Below, one piece after another: positions 38,008 through 49,463 of a stretch of DNA of 64,000 bases (within the stretch, counting starts at the first letter, position 1; each line of letters begins with the position of its first letter). The stretch is taken from positions 40,933 to 104,932 of the forward strand of contig NZ_CAKMNW010000056.1 of assembly GCF_927904885.1 (NCBI RefSeq). The letters are read 5' to 3'. This DNA is from Candidatus Nitrotoga sp. M5. Lineage in GTDB: Bacteria; Pseudomonadota; Gammaproteobacteria; Burkholderiales; Gallionellaceae. The translations under genes and the position numbers were made by a program. The notes beneath the pieces were generated by a model. The model did not search any database. It was not told where the DNA came from and saw only the letters and a program-made list of their open reading frames with translations.

Positions 38008-38526
38008 ATAGCTCAGGATAAAGAACAACGCCTCAACGAGCAAATAACAGCACCTCAAGTGCGGCTGGTTGGAGTAGAAGGGGAGCCACTCGGAGTTGTG
38101 GCAATCGGAGAAGCGTTACGCTTGGCTGAAGTAGCTGATTTGGATCTGGTGGAAGTAGCGCCGATGGCGGAGCCGCCTGTTTGCCGGATTATGGATATTG
38201 GTAAGTTCAAGTATGCCGAGAGTAAAAAGCAGCACGAGGCTAAGCTTAAACAAAAACAAATCCAGATCAAGGAAGTTAAGTTCAGGCCTGGTACGGATAA
38301 TGGTGATTACAATATCAAATTGCGTAACCTAACCCGATTTCTAGGGGAGGGTGACAAGACCAAAATCTCGTTACGATTCCGTGGGCGGGAGATTGCGCAT
38401 CAGAGCATTGGTATGCAAATGATGGAGCGAGTCATGATCGATCTCGGAGAGCACGGTACCGTGGAGCAGTATCCTAAAATGGAAGGTCGTCAGATGGTGA
38501 TGGTACTGGCGCCGAAGAAAAAATAA
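38008..38526 (+). CDS. infC: Translation initiation factor IF-3 (probable ATA start)
   Basis: Binds the 30S subunit, prevents early subunit joining and checks the start codon. No ATG/GTG/TTG start fits: the first usual codon in frame (38059) would cut off the conserved N-terminal strand. The family N-terminus ([20 protein letters not shown]) begins at ATA 38008, 7 bases after GGAGA, giving 172 residues. An AUU/AUA-type start is known for infC and lets IF-3 limit its own synthesis. Other blocks: [58 protein letters not shown] and [12 protein letters not shown]. Confidence 0.93.
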   Translation: MAQDKEQRLNEQITAPQVRLVGVEGEPLGVVAIGEALRLAEVADLDLVEVAPMAEPPVCRIMDIGKFKYAESKKQHEAKLKQKQIQIKEVKFRPGTDNGDYNIKLRNLTRFLGEGDKTKISLRFRGREIAHQSIGMQMMERVMIDLGEHGTVEQYPKMEGRQMVMVLAPKKK

Positions 38527-38694
38527 TTTAATGAATTGCCCTTGGCATTGCTAGTGGTGATTTTTTCGACACTGCTCGGGTTAAGGGGCTGGTCAGAGCA
38601 GTTTAGCAGTAAACAGTCCCAGATAAGTGATCCCGGGTTTTTTAAGTGTTCCTGTCAGGAGCCTCCTGGTGTTATCAAATAATAAGGAGTCGTT

Positions 38695-38892
38695 ATGCCT
38701 AAAATGAAAACAAAAAGTGGTGCGGCAAAGCGTTTTAAAGTTCGTGCAGGCGGTAGCATTAAGCGCGCACAAGCATTTAAGCGCCACATTCTGACCAAAA
38801 AGACCACCAAGAGCAAGCGTCAATTGCGTGGTACTACCGAAGTTCACGCAAGCAACACGGCGACTGTTCGCGCCATGATGCCCTACGCATAA
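38695..38892 (+). CDS. rpmI: 50S ribosomal protein L35
   Basis: A 65-residue basic ribosomal protein. It starts [20 protein letters not shown] and has the family pattern [26 protein letters not shown] lies before the ATG. It lies between infC and rplT; the 168-base infC-rpmI gap contains a short CAGGAG-C-CTCCTG palindrome (38655-38667) that could be part of the L20-operon leader, though this is inference. Confidence 0.97.
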   Translation: MPKMKTKSGAAKRFKVRAGGSIKRAQAFKRHILTKKTTKSKRQLRGTTEVHASNTATVRAMMPYA

Positions 38893-38902
38893 GGAGTAGA
38901 AC

Positions 38903-39262
38903 ATGCCAAGAGTTAAACGTGGTGTAACGGCGCGAGCGCGTCATAAGAAAATTTTAGATTTGGCCAAGGGGTATCGGGGTCGTCGTAAAAACGTCTATCG
39001 TATTGCCAAAGCTGCAGTAATGAAGGCAGGTCAATACGCCTACCGCGATCGCCGACAACGCAAACGGCAATTCCGTACATTATGGATTGCACGTATCAAT
39101 GCGGCTGCACGTGAGCAAGGACTGAGCTACAGTGTGTTTATGAACGGCTTAAAGAAAGCCTCGATTAGCATCGACCGCAAAGTGCTGGCGGATATTGCAG
39201 TATTTGATAAGCTTGCATTCATACAGATTGTCGGACAGGCTAAAGCCAGCCTCGGCGTTTAA
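38903..39262 (+). CDS. rplT: 50S ribosomal protein L20
   Basis: A 119-residue 23S rRNA-binding protein needed early in 50S assembly; in some bacteria it represses its own operon. It begins [20 protein letters not shown] and contains [40 protein letters not shown] and [21 protein letters not shown]. It lies 10 bases after rpmI and is followed by a strong terminator. Confidence 0.98.
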   Translation: MPRVKRGVTARARHKKILDLAKGYRGRRKNVYRIAKAAVMKAGQYAYRDRRQRKRQFRTLWIARINAAAREQGLSYSVFMNGLKKASISIDRKVLADIAVFDKLAFIQIVGQAKASLGV

Positions 39263-39282
39263 GCACACGCTAAACCACATTT

Positions 39283-39310
39283 AAAGAGGCGTTCAGCGCC
39301 TCTTTTTTGT
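39283..39310 (+). terminator. Terminator after rplT
   Basis: Arms AAAGAGGCG (39283-39291) and CGCCTCTTT (39297-39305) around TTCAG, followed by a T-rich run. It separates rplT from pheS, which then probably has its own promoter within 39310-39457. Confidence 0.85.
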
Positions 39311-39448
39311 TTTTTATACCGTCTTTAGGATGTCTGCTTGACTGGCAACAAACTTTATAACTTTTATGACCGTTCAGGCGATTTGTGATGTCGGCTTAAT
39401 AGCTCCTATAGCCTTTCTGTCTTGACAGCCGAAGTAGATACATAATAA

Positions 39449-40477
<1,029 letters not shown>

Positions 40478-40478
40478 C

Positions 40479-42830
40479 ATGAAATTTTCTGAGAAATGGT
40501 TAAGGTCCTGGATCAATCCCGAGCTTTCCAGTCACGCACTGGCTCATTCATTGACTATGGCTGGGCTGGAGGTGGAAGCTCTGGAAGCCGTGGCGCCTGC
40601 ATTCAACAATGTAGTAGTGGCGGAAGTGTTGGAGGTGATCAAGCATCCTGATGCGGATCGACTAAGTGTGTGCCATGTTAATGTGGGTGAGGCGGTATCT
40701 CTGAATATCGTTTGCGGCGCACCTAATGTTGCCGTTGGTATGAAAGTGCCTTGCGCGCGTATTGGTGCGGTCTTGCCAGGTGAATTTGTAATTAAGCAAG
40801 CCAAGGTGCGCAATGTCGACTCTTTCGGTATGTTGTGTTCTGCCAAGGAGCTAGGATTAACCGAAGAGATTCAAGGCTTGTGGTCATTGCCTGGGGATGC
40901 GCCAGTGGGTGTGGGGTTACGCGAATATTTAGAGCTAAACGATATGCTGTTTACTTTGAAACTTACTCCCAACCGTAGTGATTGTTTAAGCATGGCAGGT
41001 GTAGCGCGGGAAGTGGCGGCAATTGCCGGGGGGGCATTGAATGCGTTGCAGGTAGATCCCGTTCAGTCGAGTTTTGCTGAAACCGTAACCGTCAGTATTG
41101 ATGCTCCCGAAGCTTGTCGGTTATATTGCGGCCGTATTGTGCGAGGCGTAAATTCTGCTGTTGCGACTCCCTCGTGGATGATGCGCCGTCTGGAACGTGG
41201 CGGGCTGCGCAGCATCAATGCAGCAGTAGATATAACCAATTACGTCATGCTTGAGCTTGGTCAGCCTCTTCATGCCTTCGACTTGGCTAAGCTTGCCGGT
41301 GGCATTACAGTGCGTTATGCGCGAACGGATGAGGAATTGGTTTTGCTCAATGGACAAAATATCATTCTGCAGGACGACATGCTGGTGGTTGCAGATGATA
41401 GGCAATCGCTGGCATTGGCTGGAATTATGGGCGGCATTGCAAGCAGCGTGGAAACGGCCACTAGTGATATTTTCCTGGAGAGCGCTTTCTTTGCCCCCGA
41501 TGCTATTGTTGGAAAAGCGCGTAGATTGAATATTTCCACCGATTCTTCATATCGATTTGAGCGAGGCGTAGATTTTGCCGCGACACGCATGGCACTGGAA
41601 CGTGCTACGCAATTATTGCTGGAAATTTGTGGCGGGCAAGCAGGTGCAATAAGCGAGGTGTGCGGACAATTGCCAGCACGTAATGAGATAATGTTACGCA
41701 CCAGCCGAGTAAAGCGCGTGTTGGGTATTGTGCTGGGTGCTGCCGAAATCACTGCTTTGCTGCAGCGATTGCAATTTAAATTTGAACAGCAGGGTGACGA
41801 TTTTTATGTGACTCCACCCAGCTACCGCTTTGACCTGTCGCTGGAAGTGGACTTGATCGAGGAAATCGCACGGCTAGTTGGTTACGATACCATTCCGGCA
41901 CAGCCACCACAAGTTGTAGGCATGATGGTGCCGCAAACAGAAACACAGCGCCCAGTGTCTCGCCTGTGTCAAATTATGGTGGCGCGTGACTATCAGGAAA
42001 CGATTAATTATGCTTTTCTTGAAGCAGAGGTCGAGCGTGATTTGTGCGCTAATGCCACGCCTGTTACTCTGAAAAATCCTATTTCCAGTCAATTAGCGGT
42101 GATGCGTAGCAGCCTCTTAGGTGGTTTGATCGGTGCTTTGTGTATCAACTTGGTACGTAAACAATCACGTGTACGTCTGTTTGAAATAGGGATGTGCTTT
42201 ACACGTGAAGGTTACACCCAACGTGAGCAGTTGGCAGGATTGTGTTATGGGACACAGCTTCCTGAACAATGGGGTGAGGCGGCGCGCAGCGTGGATTTTT
42301 ACGATGTAAAGGCAGATATAGAAGCACTGTTTGCGCCAGCGCTATTAAATTTTGTGGCGAGGCCGCACCCTGCTTCCCACCCTGGACGTTCGGCACAAAT
42401 CTTGCTGCATGAGCGGGCGGTGGGTTGGATAGGAGAGTTGCACCCGAAGTGGTTGCAGCAATATGAAATTCCGCGGGTGGTGGTGTGGTTTGAAGTTGAG
42501 CTGAACGCGCTGTTGTCAGGAGATGTGCCGCATGCCAGCGAGATATCTAAGTTTCTGCCGGTGCGTCGCGATCTAGCTGTAATAGTGGATGAAAGTGTAA
42601 CGGCTCAATCGTTATTGGATGCTATGCTAGGTAGCAATACCCCTTATGTGGTAGAACTTGCACTGTTTGATCAGTATCGTGGTGAAGGAGTGGGAGACGG
42701 AAAAAAAAGCCTTGCTTTCCGTGTGTTATTGCAAGATACTAAAAAAACATTAATTGATAGTGAAATTGAACTAAGTATCGCGCGTTTGGCCGAGATTTTG
42801 CAGCAAAATGGCGCGCAGTTACGAATATAA
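40479..42830 (+). CDS. pheT: Phenylalanyl-tRNA synthetase beta subunit
   Basis: Editing and structural subunit of PheRS. The 783 residues show the N-terminal EMAP-like tRNA-binding domain (about 40-150, KHPDADRLSVCHVNVG, SFGMLCSAKELGL), the B3/B4 editing domain (about 210-390, NRSDCLSMAGVAREVAAIAG before it, then DITNYVMLELGQPLHAFDLAK), B5 (about 400-475), the catalytic-like domain, and the C-terminal FDX-ACB domain (about 690-783, SKFLPVRRDLAVIVDESV). It follows pheS without a gap and precedes ihfA by 10 bases. Confidence 0.98.
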   Translation: MKFSEKWLRSWINPELSSHALAHSLTMAGLEVEALEAVAPAFNNVVVAEVLEVIKHPDADRLSVCHVNVGEAVSLNIVCGAPNVAVGMKVPCARIGAVLPGEFVIKQAKVRNVDSFGMLCSAKELGLTEEIQGLWSLPGDAPVGVGLREYLELNDMLFTLKLTPNRSDCLSMAGVAREVAAIAGGALNALQVDPVQSSFAETVTVSIDAPEACRLYCGRIVRGVNSAVATPSWMMRRLERGGLRSINAAVDITNYVMLELGQPLHAFDLAKLAGGITVRYARTDEELVLLNGQNIILQDDMLVVADDRQSLALAGIMGGIASSVETATSDIFLESAFFAPDAIVGKARRLNISTDSSYRFERGVDFAATRMALERATQLLLEICGGQAGAISEVCGQLPARNEIMLRTSRVKRVLGIVLGAAEITALLQRLQFKFEQQGDDFYVTPPSYRFDLSLEVDLIEEIARLVGYDTIPAQPPQVVGMMVPQTETQRPVSRLCQIMVARDYQETINYAFLEAEVERDLCANATPVTLKNPISSQLAVMRSSLLGGLIGALCINLVRKQSRVRLFEIGMCFTREGYTQREQLAGLCYGTQLPEQWGEAARSVDFYDVKADIEALFAPALLNFVARPHPASHPGRSAQILLHERAVGWIGELHPKWLQQYEIPRVVVWFEVELNALLSGDVPHASEISKFLPVRRDLAVIVDESVTAQSLLDAMLGSNTPYVVELALFDQYRGEGVGDGKKSLAFRVLLQDTKKTLIDSEIELSIARLAEILQQNGAQLRI

Positions 42831-42840
42831 GGGGTGATCA

Positions 42841-43146
42841 ATGACATTGACCAAAGCAGAACTCGCAGATTTACTATTTGAAAAAGTTGGCTTGAATAAA
42901 CGTGAAGCCAAGGATATGGTTGAGGCCTATTTTGAGGAAATTCGTGCTCAACTAGAACTTGGTGAAAGTGTCAAACTATCCGGTTTTGGTAATTTTCAGT
43001 TACGCGATAAGCCCCAGCGCCCTGGACGTAATCCAAAAACAGGCGAAGATATACCCATAACGGCTCGCCGCGTAGTGACTTTTCATCCCAGCCAGAAACT
43101 AAAGAGCATGGTAGAGATAAACTATCATGGAAAACCACAAGCCTAA
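42841..43146 (+). CDS. ihfA: Integration host factor alpha subunit
   Basis: A DNA-bending protein acting with IhfB in nucleoid structure, recombination and transcription. The 101 residues begin [20 protein letters not shown], with the beta-arm region [20 protein letters not shown] (carrying the DNA-intercalating Pro) and [30 protein letters not shown] precedes the ATG. The stop lies 20 bases inside the next gene. pheT-ihfA-merR order is conserved in betaproteobacteria. Confidence 0.98.
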   Translation: MTLTKAELADLLFEKVGLNKREAKDMVEAYFEEIRAQLELGESVKLSGFGNFQLRDKPQRPGRNPKTGEDIPITARRVVTFHPSQKLKSMVEINYHGKPQA

Positions 43147-43498
43147 GTCAATTCTTCCAGCGATTCCGGCGAAGCGTTATTTCACTATTGGTGAAGTAAG
43201 TGACTTGTGCGGGGTGAAGGCGCATGTATTGCGTTATTGGGAGCAGGAGTTTACTCAGCTTAAACCAGTTAAACGGGGTGGTAACCGGCGCTACTACCAG
43301 CATCACGAGGTTTTACTCATTCGTCGTATCAGGCAGCTGCTGTATGAGGAGGGTTTTACCATCAATGGAGCTCGTGGCCGCCTGAATAACGCTATCGAGC
43401 AACGTGCGGAGGATTCTCAGCCGCAACTACTCCAGTCATCCGCTAATTTGTCCGAGTTACACCGAGAAATCCGAGAAATTCTCGCTTTGCTGGATTAG
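43127..43498 (+). CDS. MerR-family transcriptional regulator
   Basis: A 123-residue cytoplasmic regulator with an N-terminal winged-helix domain (residues 15-85): [61 protein letters not shown] short C-terminal helix probably mediates dimerisation. There are no metal-binding Cys residues as in MerR or CueR. Its coding region overlaps the 3' end of ihfA by 20 bases, so translation is probably coupled. Target genes are unknown. Confidence 0.92.
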   Translation: MENHKPKSILPAIPAKRYFTIGEVSDLCGVKAHVLRYWEQEFTQLKPVKRGGNRRYYQHHEVLLIRRIRQLLYEEGFTINGARGRLNNAIEQRAEDSQPQLLQSSANLSELHREIREILALLD

Positions 43499-43901
43499 TG
43501 CTTCGATTCTTCAATGAAGTTTACGATTGGTGCGAATAGCATTCATTACGTGGAATTACCACTCTTTGCGGTTTAGATCGGGTGTCTTTTCCTTTGCATG
43601 TATTTCTCGGGTACAAAAGCTGGAGCATTCGGTAAATGCTGGCGCTGGTAGATGCGCTATTTATTGAGCACGTTAAGTTATGTCATCAAGTTGACTATGC
43701 AGTATCTTGGCTCCTTTTTCAGTGGCAGTGCGAGTTAAGCATGATTTTGATGGTAACGAGAGTTCCCTATTACTATATAGTTGTCAGTAACCAATGAATA
43801 ATTGTGACGAAGTCAGTATTAATACGAAAGTGTTACATATTGATATACCCAAAAAAATTGACACCTCGCTTCATGTAAAATGAAAGACGTGATGACGTCA
43901 A

Positions 43902-43931
43902 TTTCCACTAACAGATTATTTTTGCTATAAT
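43902..43931 (+). promoter_or_regulatory. Candidate promoter of the rimP-nusA-infB operon
   Basis: TATAAT at 43926-43931 with a weak -35 (TTTCCA, 43902-43907, 18-base spacer). A stronger TTGACA lies farther upstream (43858-43863) without a properly spaced partner. The palindrome TGACGTCA (43893-43900) directly precedes the -35 and could be a regulator site. Confidence 0.45.
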
Positions 43932-43949
43932 CCGAGCAGATTTTCAGAT

Positions 43950-43967
43950 GGGCCTAGGCCCGTTTTT
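43950..43967 (+). terminator. Terminator-like leader hairpin before rimP
   Basis: GGGCCTAGGCCC (43950-43961) followed by GTTTTTC, about 20 bases before the rimP start and just after the predicted transcription start. It could attenuate the operon, but the stem is short. Confidence 0.4.
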
Positions 43968-43985
43968 CATTTGTGGGCACGATTT

Positions 43986-44411
43986 ATGGATGTGGTGAAA
44001 CTGGTGGAAACGACGGTGACTGGCTTGGGGTATGAGTTAGTTGACTTTGAAGTATCTGGTAGAGGCTTGATGAGGGTGCTTCTCGATAAGCAAGCTGGAA
44101 TTACGGTGAACGATTGTGAATTGGTCAGTCACCAGTTGACACGCTTGTTTGCGGTAGAGGGGGTGGATTTTGGACGCCTCGAAGTCTCATCTCCAGGATT
44201 AGACCGGCCAATCAAAAAAGAAGCAGATTTTGTCCGCTTTTGTGGTGAGAAGGTGCAGCTAAAATTGCGTATACCGTTGGCAGGCCGTAAGAATTTCATC
44301 GGCATTCTCGGGAGCCTTCAGGACGGTGTGTTGCAATTAGACGTGGATGGCAAGCAGGTGCTGGTTGAACTATCTAATTTGGATAAAGTGCGTTTGGTGC
44401 CTACATTTTGA
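43986..44411 (+). CDS. rimP: Ribosome maturation factor RimP
   Basis: Needed for 30S subunit maturation. From ATG 43986 it is 141 residues and begins DVVKLVETTVTGLGYELVDF, the family start; a TTG at 43971 is open but adds five unsupported residues. Further blocks: GLMRVLLDKQAGITVNDCEL, LEVSSPGLDRPIKKEADFVR and DGVLQLDVDGKQVLVELSNL. It leads the rimP-nusA-infB-rbfA-truB-rpsO-pnp superoperon. A 248-base gap before nusA is longer than usual. Confidence 0.95.
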   Translation: MDVVKLVETTVTGLGYELVDFEVSGRGLMRVLLDKQAGITVNDCELVSHQLTRLFAVEGVDFGRLEVSSPGLDRPIKKEADFVRFCGEKVQLKLRIPLAGRKNFIGILGSLQDGVLQLDVDGKQVLVELSNLDKVRLVPTF

Positions 44412-44659
44412 TGCTGTAACCGTATATTTGCGGCGAACGATTTGCTTGAGTTAAATGCTTTTAAAATTCGATTTACGCGTTATCGTTAAAAATATATAAC
44501 AAAAATTTTTTTTGTTTGTCTGACCTCACAATTGTGAAAAGTAAAGTGGTTACCAATTTACTTGGGTGGAACAAAATTTAATATGGCGAATATTAAGCAT
44601 ATACAAATATGCGAGTGAACGCGTTAGTTTAAAAACATTTGGGTTGGTTGGAGGCAGTG

Positions 44660-46132
44660 ATGAGTCGTGAAGTTTTATTATTGGTTGACGCCTTGGCACG
44701 TGAAAAAAACGTGGACAAGGCAGTCGTGTTTGATGCACTGGAATCTGCTTTAGCATCTGCCACCAAAAAACGTTTTGCCGAAGAGTCTGATGTACGTGTC
44801 AGTATTGACCGTAATACTGGTGAATATGAGTCATTTCGTTGCTGGCAAGTGATGGATGATGAAACATTTGAAACGCCTGATCTGCATGTCAAGCTTAGTG
44901 AGGCACGGAAACGTAATCCGGATGTCCAACTAGATGAGTTTATCGAAGAGCCATTAGAGTCTATCGATTTTGGCCGTATTGGTGCTCAAGCAGCCAAACA
45001 GGTGATCTTTCAGAAAATTCGTGACGCCGAACGCGAACAGATCTTGAGTGACTTCATGGAGCGAAAAGAGCACTTGGTATCTGGTACAGTGAAGCGCATC
45101 GAGCGTGGTAATGCCATCATCGAATTCGGCAAAATTGAAGCATTGCTACCACGTGATCAGATGATTCCAAAGGAAAATATGCGTGTTGGAGACCGAGTTC
45201 GTGCGTATTTGTTGCGCGTGGATCGTTCAATACGCGGGCCACAAATTACCTTGTCGCGTATTACGCCTGAGTTTTTGATAAAGTTGTTCGAGCTTGAAGT
45301 TCCAGAGGTAGAGGAGGGGCTGTTGGAGATAGTTAGTGCTGCGCGTGATCCAGGTGTTCGTGCAAAGATATCGGTACGCTCCTACGATAAACGAATAGAT
45401 CCGATTGGCACTTGTGTGGGTATGCGCGGCTCGCGTGTGCAAGCTGTAACCAATGAATTGGCGGGAGAGCGCGTTGACATTGTGATGTGGTCAGAAAACT
45501 CGGCTACAAGTGTAATTAATGCCTTGGCTCCGGCTGATGTGGCTAGCATTATGGTAGATGAAGACAATCACAGCATGGATGTGGTCGTTGAGGAAGAGAA
45601 TCTCGCGCAGGCTATTGGTCGAAATGGGCAGAATGTACGCTTGGCGAGTGAGCTGACCGGATGGGAGCTCAATATTATGACTATGGAGGAATCAAGCCAG
45701 AAGAATGAGCAGGAATTTTCCAATGTGCGCGATTTATTCATGGACAAGCTTGATGTGGATGTAGAGGTGGCGGATATTCTAGTTCAGGAAGGTTTTAACA
45801 CATTAGAAGAAGTGGCTTATGTGCCACTGAGTGAAATGCTAGAAATTGAAGCACTTGATGAGGCAACAGTGAATGAGTTACGTAGCCGTGCGCGTAATGC
45901 CCTGTTGACAGCAGCAATTGTCAACGAAGAGCAGGTGGAGCATAACATTGAAGATTTAGTAAAACTTGAAGGCATGGACGAGCACACTGCGCGTGTTCTG
46001 GCAGGCAAAGGAATCAGCACACAGGAACAGCTGGCCGATTTAGCCGTGGACGAATTGGTTGAACAGGCGAGTATAGATGAAGAGCGTGCAAATCGGTTAA
46101 TTATGGCCGCACGCGCTCCTTGGTTTGCTTAA
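44660..46132 (+). CDS. nusA: Transcription termination/antitermination factor NusA
   Basis: Binds RNA polymerase and modulates pausing, termination and antitermination. I choose ATG 44660, 5 bases after GGAGG; the product begins [20 protein letters not shown]. The 490 residues have the N-terminal polymerase-binding domain (1-125), S1 domain (about 135-200), two KH domains (about 205-345, [38 protein letters not shown]) and two acidic C-terminal repeats (about 360-490). The spacing to infB is 251 bases, unusually long for this pair. Confidence 0.97.
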   Translation: MSREVLLLVDALAREKNVDKAVVFDALESALASATKKRFAEESDVRVSIDRNTGEYESFRCWQVMDDETFETPDLHVKLSEARKRNPDVQLDEFIEEPLESIDFGRIGAQAAKQVIFQKIRDAEREQILSDFMERKEHLVSGTVKRIERGNAIIEFGKIEALLPRDQMIPKENMRVGDRVRAYLLRVDRSIRGPQITLSRITPEFLIKLFELEVPEVEEGLLEIVSAARDPGVRAKISVRSYDKRIDPIGTCVGMRGSRVQAVTNELAGERVDIVMWSENSATSVINALAPADVASIMVDEDNHSMDVVVEEENLAQAIGRNGQNVRLASELTGWELNIMTMEESSQKNEQEFSNVRDLFMDKLDVDVEVADILVQEGFNTLEEVAYVPLSEMLEIEALDEATVNELRSRARNALLTAAIVNEEQVEHNIEDLVKLEGMDEHTARVLAGKGISTQEQLADLAVDELVEQASIDEERANRLIMAARAPWFA

Positions 46133-46383
46133 TGGTGTTAGCTAAGGGTAATTGTGTTAACCAGTGCTATCAAAAATAGCATGAGATATATTCCAGATTT
46201 TATTGGAAATATAGATTTTGTATCGAGTCAATGCGGTCATTTATGTATGTCCGATAGAACAAAGTCTTGCTTAGAAAAAGCCTGGATGGATGGATGGATT
46301 TAATTTATAAACTGTTCTGGCTGATGGTTTCTGTTGACTATTGAGTACTATAAGTCTCAAATTTTTGGGGTTAAGGGGTAGTA

Positions 46384-49011
46384 ATGGGAAAAATGAATGT
46401 AGCGCAGTTCGCTGGTGAGCTTGGCTTGCCCGTTGGATTGCTGCTTGAGCAACTACAAGCTGCCGGTGTTATTAGACAGCAGGAATCAGACAGCATATCG
46501 GAACAGGATAAAGCAAAGCTGCTGGAACATCTACATAGTACGCATGGTAGTGGCAGCGCCAACAATAAAAAAATAACATTGACTCGTCGTGAAACCACTG
46601 AGATCAAAAAGTCGGATAGCACGGGCAGAGCTCGCACCATTCAGGTTGAAGTGCGCAAGAAGCGCGTTGTTGCCTCAATCACAGCTGTCCAGATGGAACA
46701 ACCAGTTGCTGATGTCGTAAAGGTGACCCCAACGCAAACTATATCAAAGACTTCGAAAGCAGAAATATTGGGCGAGCAAGAGCTTGCTCTGCGTAGTGCA
46801 GAAGCTCGTAATCAGGCAGAGTTAGCCTCGCGCCAAGCTGCTGAATTCCAAGCTAAGAAAGAATACGCCAAACGCAAAGCGACGCCAGTTGCCCAGCCTG
46901 TGGCTCCAATCGTTAATGTGTCAGACAACAAGGTGGCTTCAAATGCTGAAAAAGTGGAAGTCTCTGCTTCAAAGCCCGATTTAGCCGAAGGTACATTGCA
47001 TAAGCCCACGCCCAAGCCGGGTGACAAGGTTGCTCGACCTACGGCCCAAAAGGGCGTTAAAAATTCAGCTCCAGACAAAGCTAGTCCATGGACTGATACC
47101 GGCCACAAAAAGCGCACCCCCGCTGTCATCGATTCGCGACCTGGCGGTTGGACAGCTAGCCGTGGAAAAGGTGGTCCACGCCATCATGCTAAGCATGTCA
47201 AGCAAGAAGAAATTGCCCAGCACGCATTCTCCTTGCCGACAGAGCCAGTTGTACATGAGGTTATGGTGCCAGAAACGATAAGTGTCGCGGAATTGGCACA
47301 GAAAATGTCCATCAAAGCTATTGAAATTATCAAGACGCTAATGAAGTTGGGATCCATGGTGACCATTAATCAGGTTCTGGATCAGGAAACTGCGATGATT
47401 GTGGTGGAAGAATTGGGGCATATTGCCAAACCAGCCAAAGCGGATGATCCTGGCGCTTACCTGACAGAATCTGACGAGCACAAAAATGCTCCTCTTGAAC
47501 CGCGAGCGCCGGTAGTTACTGTAATGGGCCACGTTGATCATGGTAAAACATCTTTGCTAGATTATATCCGTCGAACTCGCGTGGCCAGTGGCGAGTCGGG
47601 AGGTATCACGCAGCATATCGGTGCCTACCATGTAAATACACAGCGAGGTATGATTACTTTTCTTGATACGCCAGGCCACGAAGCATTTACGGCTATGAGG
47701 GCGCGTGGCTCGAAAGTGACAGACATTGTGATTTTAGTGGTGGCAGCCGACGATGGTGTGATGCCCCAGACCAAAGAGGCAATCCACCATGCCAAGGCAG
47801 CCAACGTACCCATCGTGGTAGCAGTAACCAAGATTGATAAGGCCGATGCTAATTCCGAGCGCGTAAAACAAGAATTGGTTGCAGAGGGTGTGGTACCGGA
47901 AGACTGGGGGGGTGACACAATGTTTGTTGAAGTGTCTGCAAAGAACGGGTTGGGTATCGACTCTCTGTTGGAAAGTGTGTCATTGCAAGCTGAATTGCTG
48001 CAACTAACCGCACCCAAACTAAGCTTGGCCAAGGGTATTGTGATTGAAGCTAGATTGGATAAGGGCAAGGGGTCAGTGGCGACCATACTTGTGCAATCAG
48101 GTACCTTGAGGCGAGGTGATGCTGTGCTTGTAGGCGCTGTATCCGGACGTGTCCGCGCTATGCTGGATGAAAATGGCAAGGCAATAAATGAGGCAGGTCC
48201 GTCGATCCCAGTGGAGATACAGGGGTTATCCGAAGTGCCTATAGCTGGTGAAATTTTGTTAGTACTTTCAGATGAGAAAAAGGCACGTGAAATTGCCTTG
48301 TTCCGTCAAGGCAAGTTCCGTGCCGTGAAACTTGCCAAGCAGCAAGCCGCTACGCTTGAAAATATGTTCGAACAGATGGCAGAAGGCGAAGTGCGTATGC
48401 TGCCGTTGATAATCAAGACCGATGTACAAGGCTCTTGCGAAGCTATTGCACATGCCCTGCAAAAACTATCCACCGATGAGGTCAAGGTTAATCTGATTCA
48501 CAGTGCTGTCGGTGCGATCAGTGAATCTGACATTAACCTGGCGCTGGCTTCTAAGGCCATTGTGATTGGTTTTAATACTCGTGCCGATGTTGCTGCGCGC
48601 AAGCTTGCGGAATCTGCCGGCGTAGATGTCCGTTACTACAATATTATCTACGAAATGGTAGATGTTATTAAAGCAGCCCTGTCAGGCATGCGGGCTCCGG
48701 AACAAAAGGAAGTTATCCTCGGTACGGTGGAAGTACGTCAAGTATTCGTCATCTCCAAGATCGGTACAGTGGTTGGTTGCTACGTAACTAATGGCATAAT
48801 CAAACGTAATGCGCAGGTACGAGTTCTGCGCAACAATGTGGTTATTCATGCTGGCGAACTGGATTCGTTGAAACGCTTCAAAGATGACGTCAAGGAAGTT
48901 CGATCGAATTTCGAGTGTGGCTTGTCGTTGCGTAATTTTAATGACCTCGAAGTAGGGGATCAAGTTGAAGCGTTTGAAATAATTGAAGTGGCACGTCCTT
49001 TAAATGCCTAA
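46384..49011 (+). CDS. infB: Translation initiation factor IF-2
   Basis: A GTPase that places initiator fMet-tRNA on the 30S subunit and promotes subunit joining. The 875 residues have a small N-terminal domain (1-50, [20 protein letters not shown]), a charged linker rich in Ala, Lys and Glu, a second N domain (about 290-360) and the G domain: [36 protein letters not shown] and [12 protein letters not shown]. Domains II-IV follow. A strong AAGGGG site precedes the ATG. Its stop overlaps the rbfA start by 8 bases. Confidence 0.98.
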   Translation: MGKMNVAQFAGELGLPVGLLLEQLQAAGVIRQQESDSISEQDKAKLLEHLHSTHGSGSANNKKITLTRRETTEIKKSDSTGRARTIQVEVRKKRVVASITAVQMEQPVADVVKVTPTQTISKTSKAEILGEQELALRSAEARNQAELASRQAAEFQAKKEYAKRKATPVAQPVAPIVNVSDNKVASNAEKVEVSASKPDLAEGTLHKPTPKPGDKVARPTAQKGVKNSAPDKASPWTDTGHKKRTPAVIDSRPGGWTASRGKGGPRHHAKHVKQEEIAQHAFSLPTEPVVHEVMVPETISVAELAQKMSIKAIEIIKTLMKLGSMVTINQVLDQETAMIVVEELGHIAKPAKADDPGAYLTESDEHKNAPLEPRAPVVTVMGHVDHGKTSLLDYIRRTRVASGESGGITQHIGAYHVNTQRGMITFLDTPGHEAFTAMRARGSKVTDIVILVVAADDGVMPQTKEAIHHAKAANVPIVVAVTKIDKADANSERVKQELVAEGVVPEDWGGDTMFVEVSAKNGLGIDSLLESVSLQAELLQLTAPKLSLAKGIVIEARLDKGKGSVATILVQSGTLRRGDAVLVGAVSGRVRAMLDENGKAINEAGPSIPVEIQGLSEVPIAGEILLVLSDEKKAREIALFRQGKFRAVKLAKQQAATLENMFEQMAEGEVRMLPLIIKTDVQGSCEAIAHALQKLSTDEVKVNLIHSAVGAISESDINLALASKAIVIGFNTRADVAARKLAESAGVDVRYYNIIYEMVDVIKAALSGMRAPEQKEVILGTVEVRQVFVISKIGTVVGCYVTNGIIKRNAQVRVLRNNVVIHAGELDSLKRFKDDVKEVRSNFECGLSLRNFNDLEVGDQVEAFEIIEVARPLNA

Positions 49012-49462
49012 AGGCTACACTAGGACAGACAGAATCGCCGAGCAAATTCAGCGTGAGTTGGCTCAGCTGTTGCGCTTGGATGTGAAAGATCCTCGAGTAC
49101 GCATGATCACTCTTACAGGAGTTGAAGTGACCAAGGATTATTCTCACGCCAAGTTGTTTTACACCGCCTTGGATGGTGAAAGCACTGCAGTGCAGCAGGG
49201 TTTGGAGCGTGCTAGCGGTTATCTGCGTAGTCGACTAGCACATGCGATGAAGCTGCGTATCATGCCGCAACTGCATTTTATCTACGATCCGTCGATCGAG
49301 CGTGGCGCACATTTGTCACAACTTATTGATCAAGCAGTTGCCAGCGACAAAATATCTCACAGCCCTTCCATAGCTCATTTTGACCTTTTATTAACAGAGG
49401 ACGCATCCGATCACTCGATTCCTTCTGACAAGGTAGTAGTGAAGGATGTATCGAGAAGTTAA
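49004..49462 (+). CDS. rbfA: Ribosome-binding factor A
   Basis: Binds 30S precursors for maturation of the 16S 5' end and cold adaptation. The 152 residues have the KH-like fold pattern [40 protein letters not shown] and [20 protein letters not shown]. The C-terminal 35 residues are polar and longer than the minimal family. The gene starts within the infB 3' end and ends one base before truB. Confidence 0.96.
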   Translation: MPKGYTRTDRIAEQIQRELAQLLRLDVKDPRVRMITLTGVEVTKDYSHAKLFYTALDGESTAVQQGLERASGYLRSRLAHAMKLRIMPQLHFIYDPSIERGAHLSQLIDQAVASDKISHSPSIAHFDLLLTEDASDHSIPSDKVVVKDVSRS

Positions 49463-49463
49463 T

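Larger units (their letters stand above)
43499..43985. other. Intergenic region with the rimP operon promoter
   Basis: About 490 bases. Upstream parts show nothing recognisable; a tRNA gene, often found here in relatives, is not seen. The 3' part holds a perfect TGACGTCA palindrome (43893-43900), a TATAAT box and a GC-rich leader hairpin. Confidence 0.5.

Noticed and set aside
43858..43881. TTGACA followed by TAAAAT upstream of rimP
   Set aside because: The spacer is only 12 bases, too short for a sigma-70 promoter; the TATAAT at 43926 is preferred.
43499..43985. Expected tRNA gene between merR and rimP
   Set aside because: Searched by eye for a T-arm (GGTTCGAATC-like) and an acceptor stem; none found here or in other gaps.
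47625..48179. 184-codon minus-strand frame
   Set aside because: Antisense to the G domain of infB; Ser/Thr-rich shadow composition.
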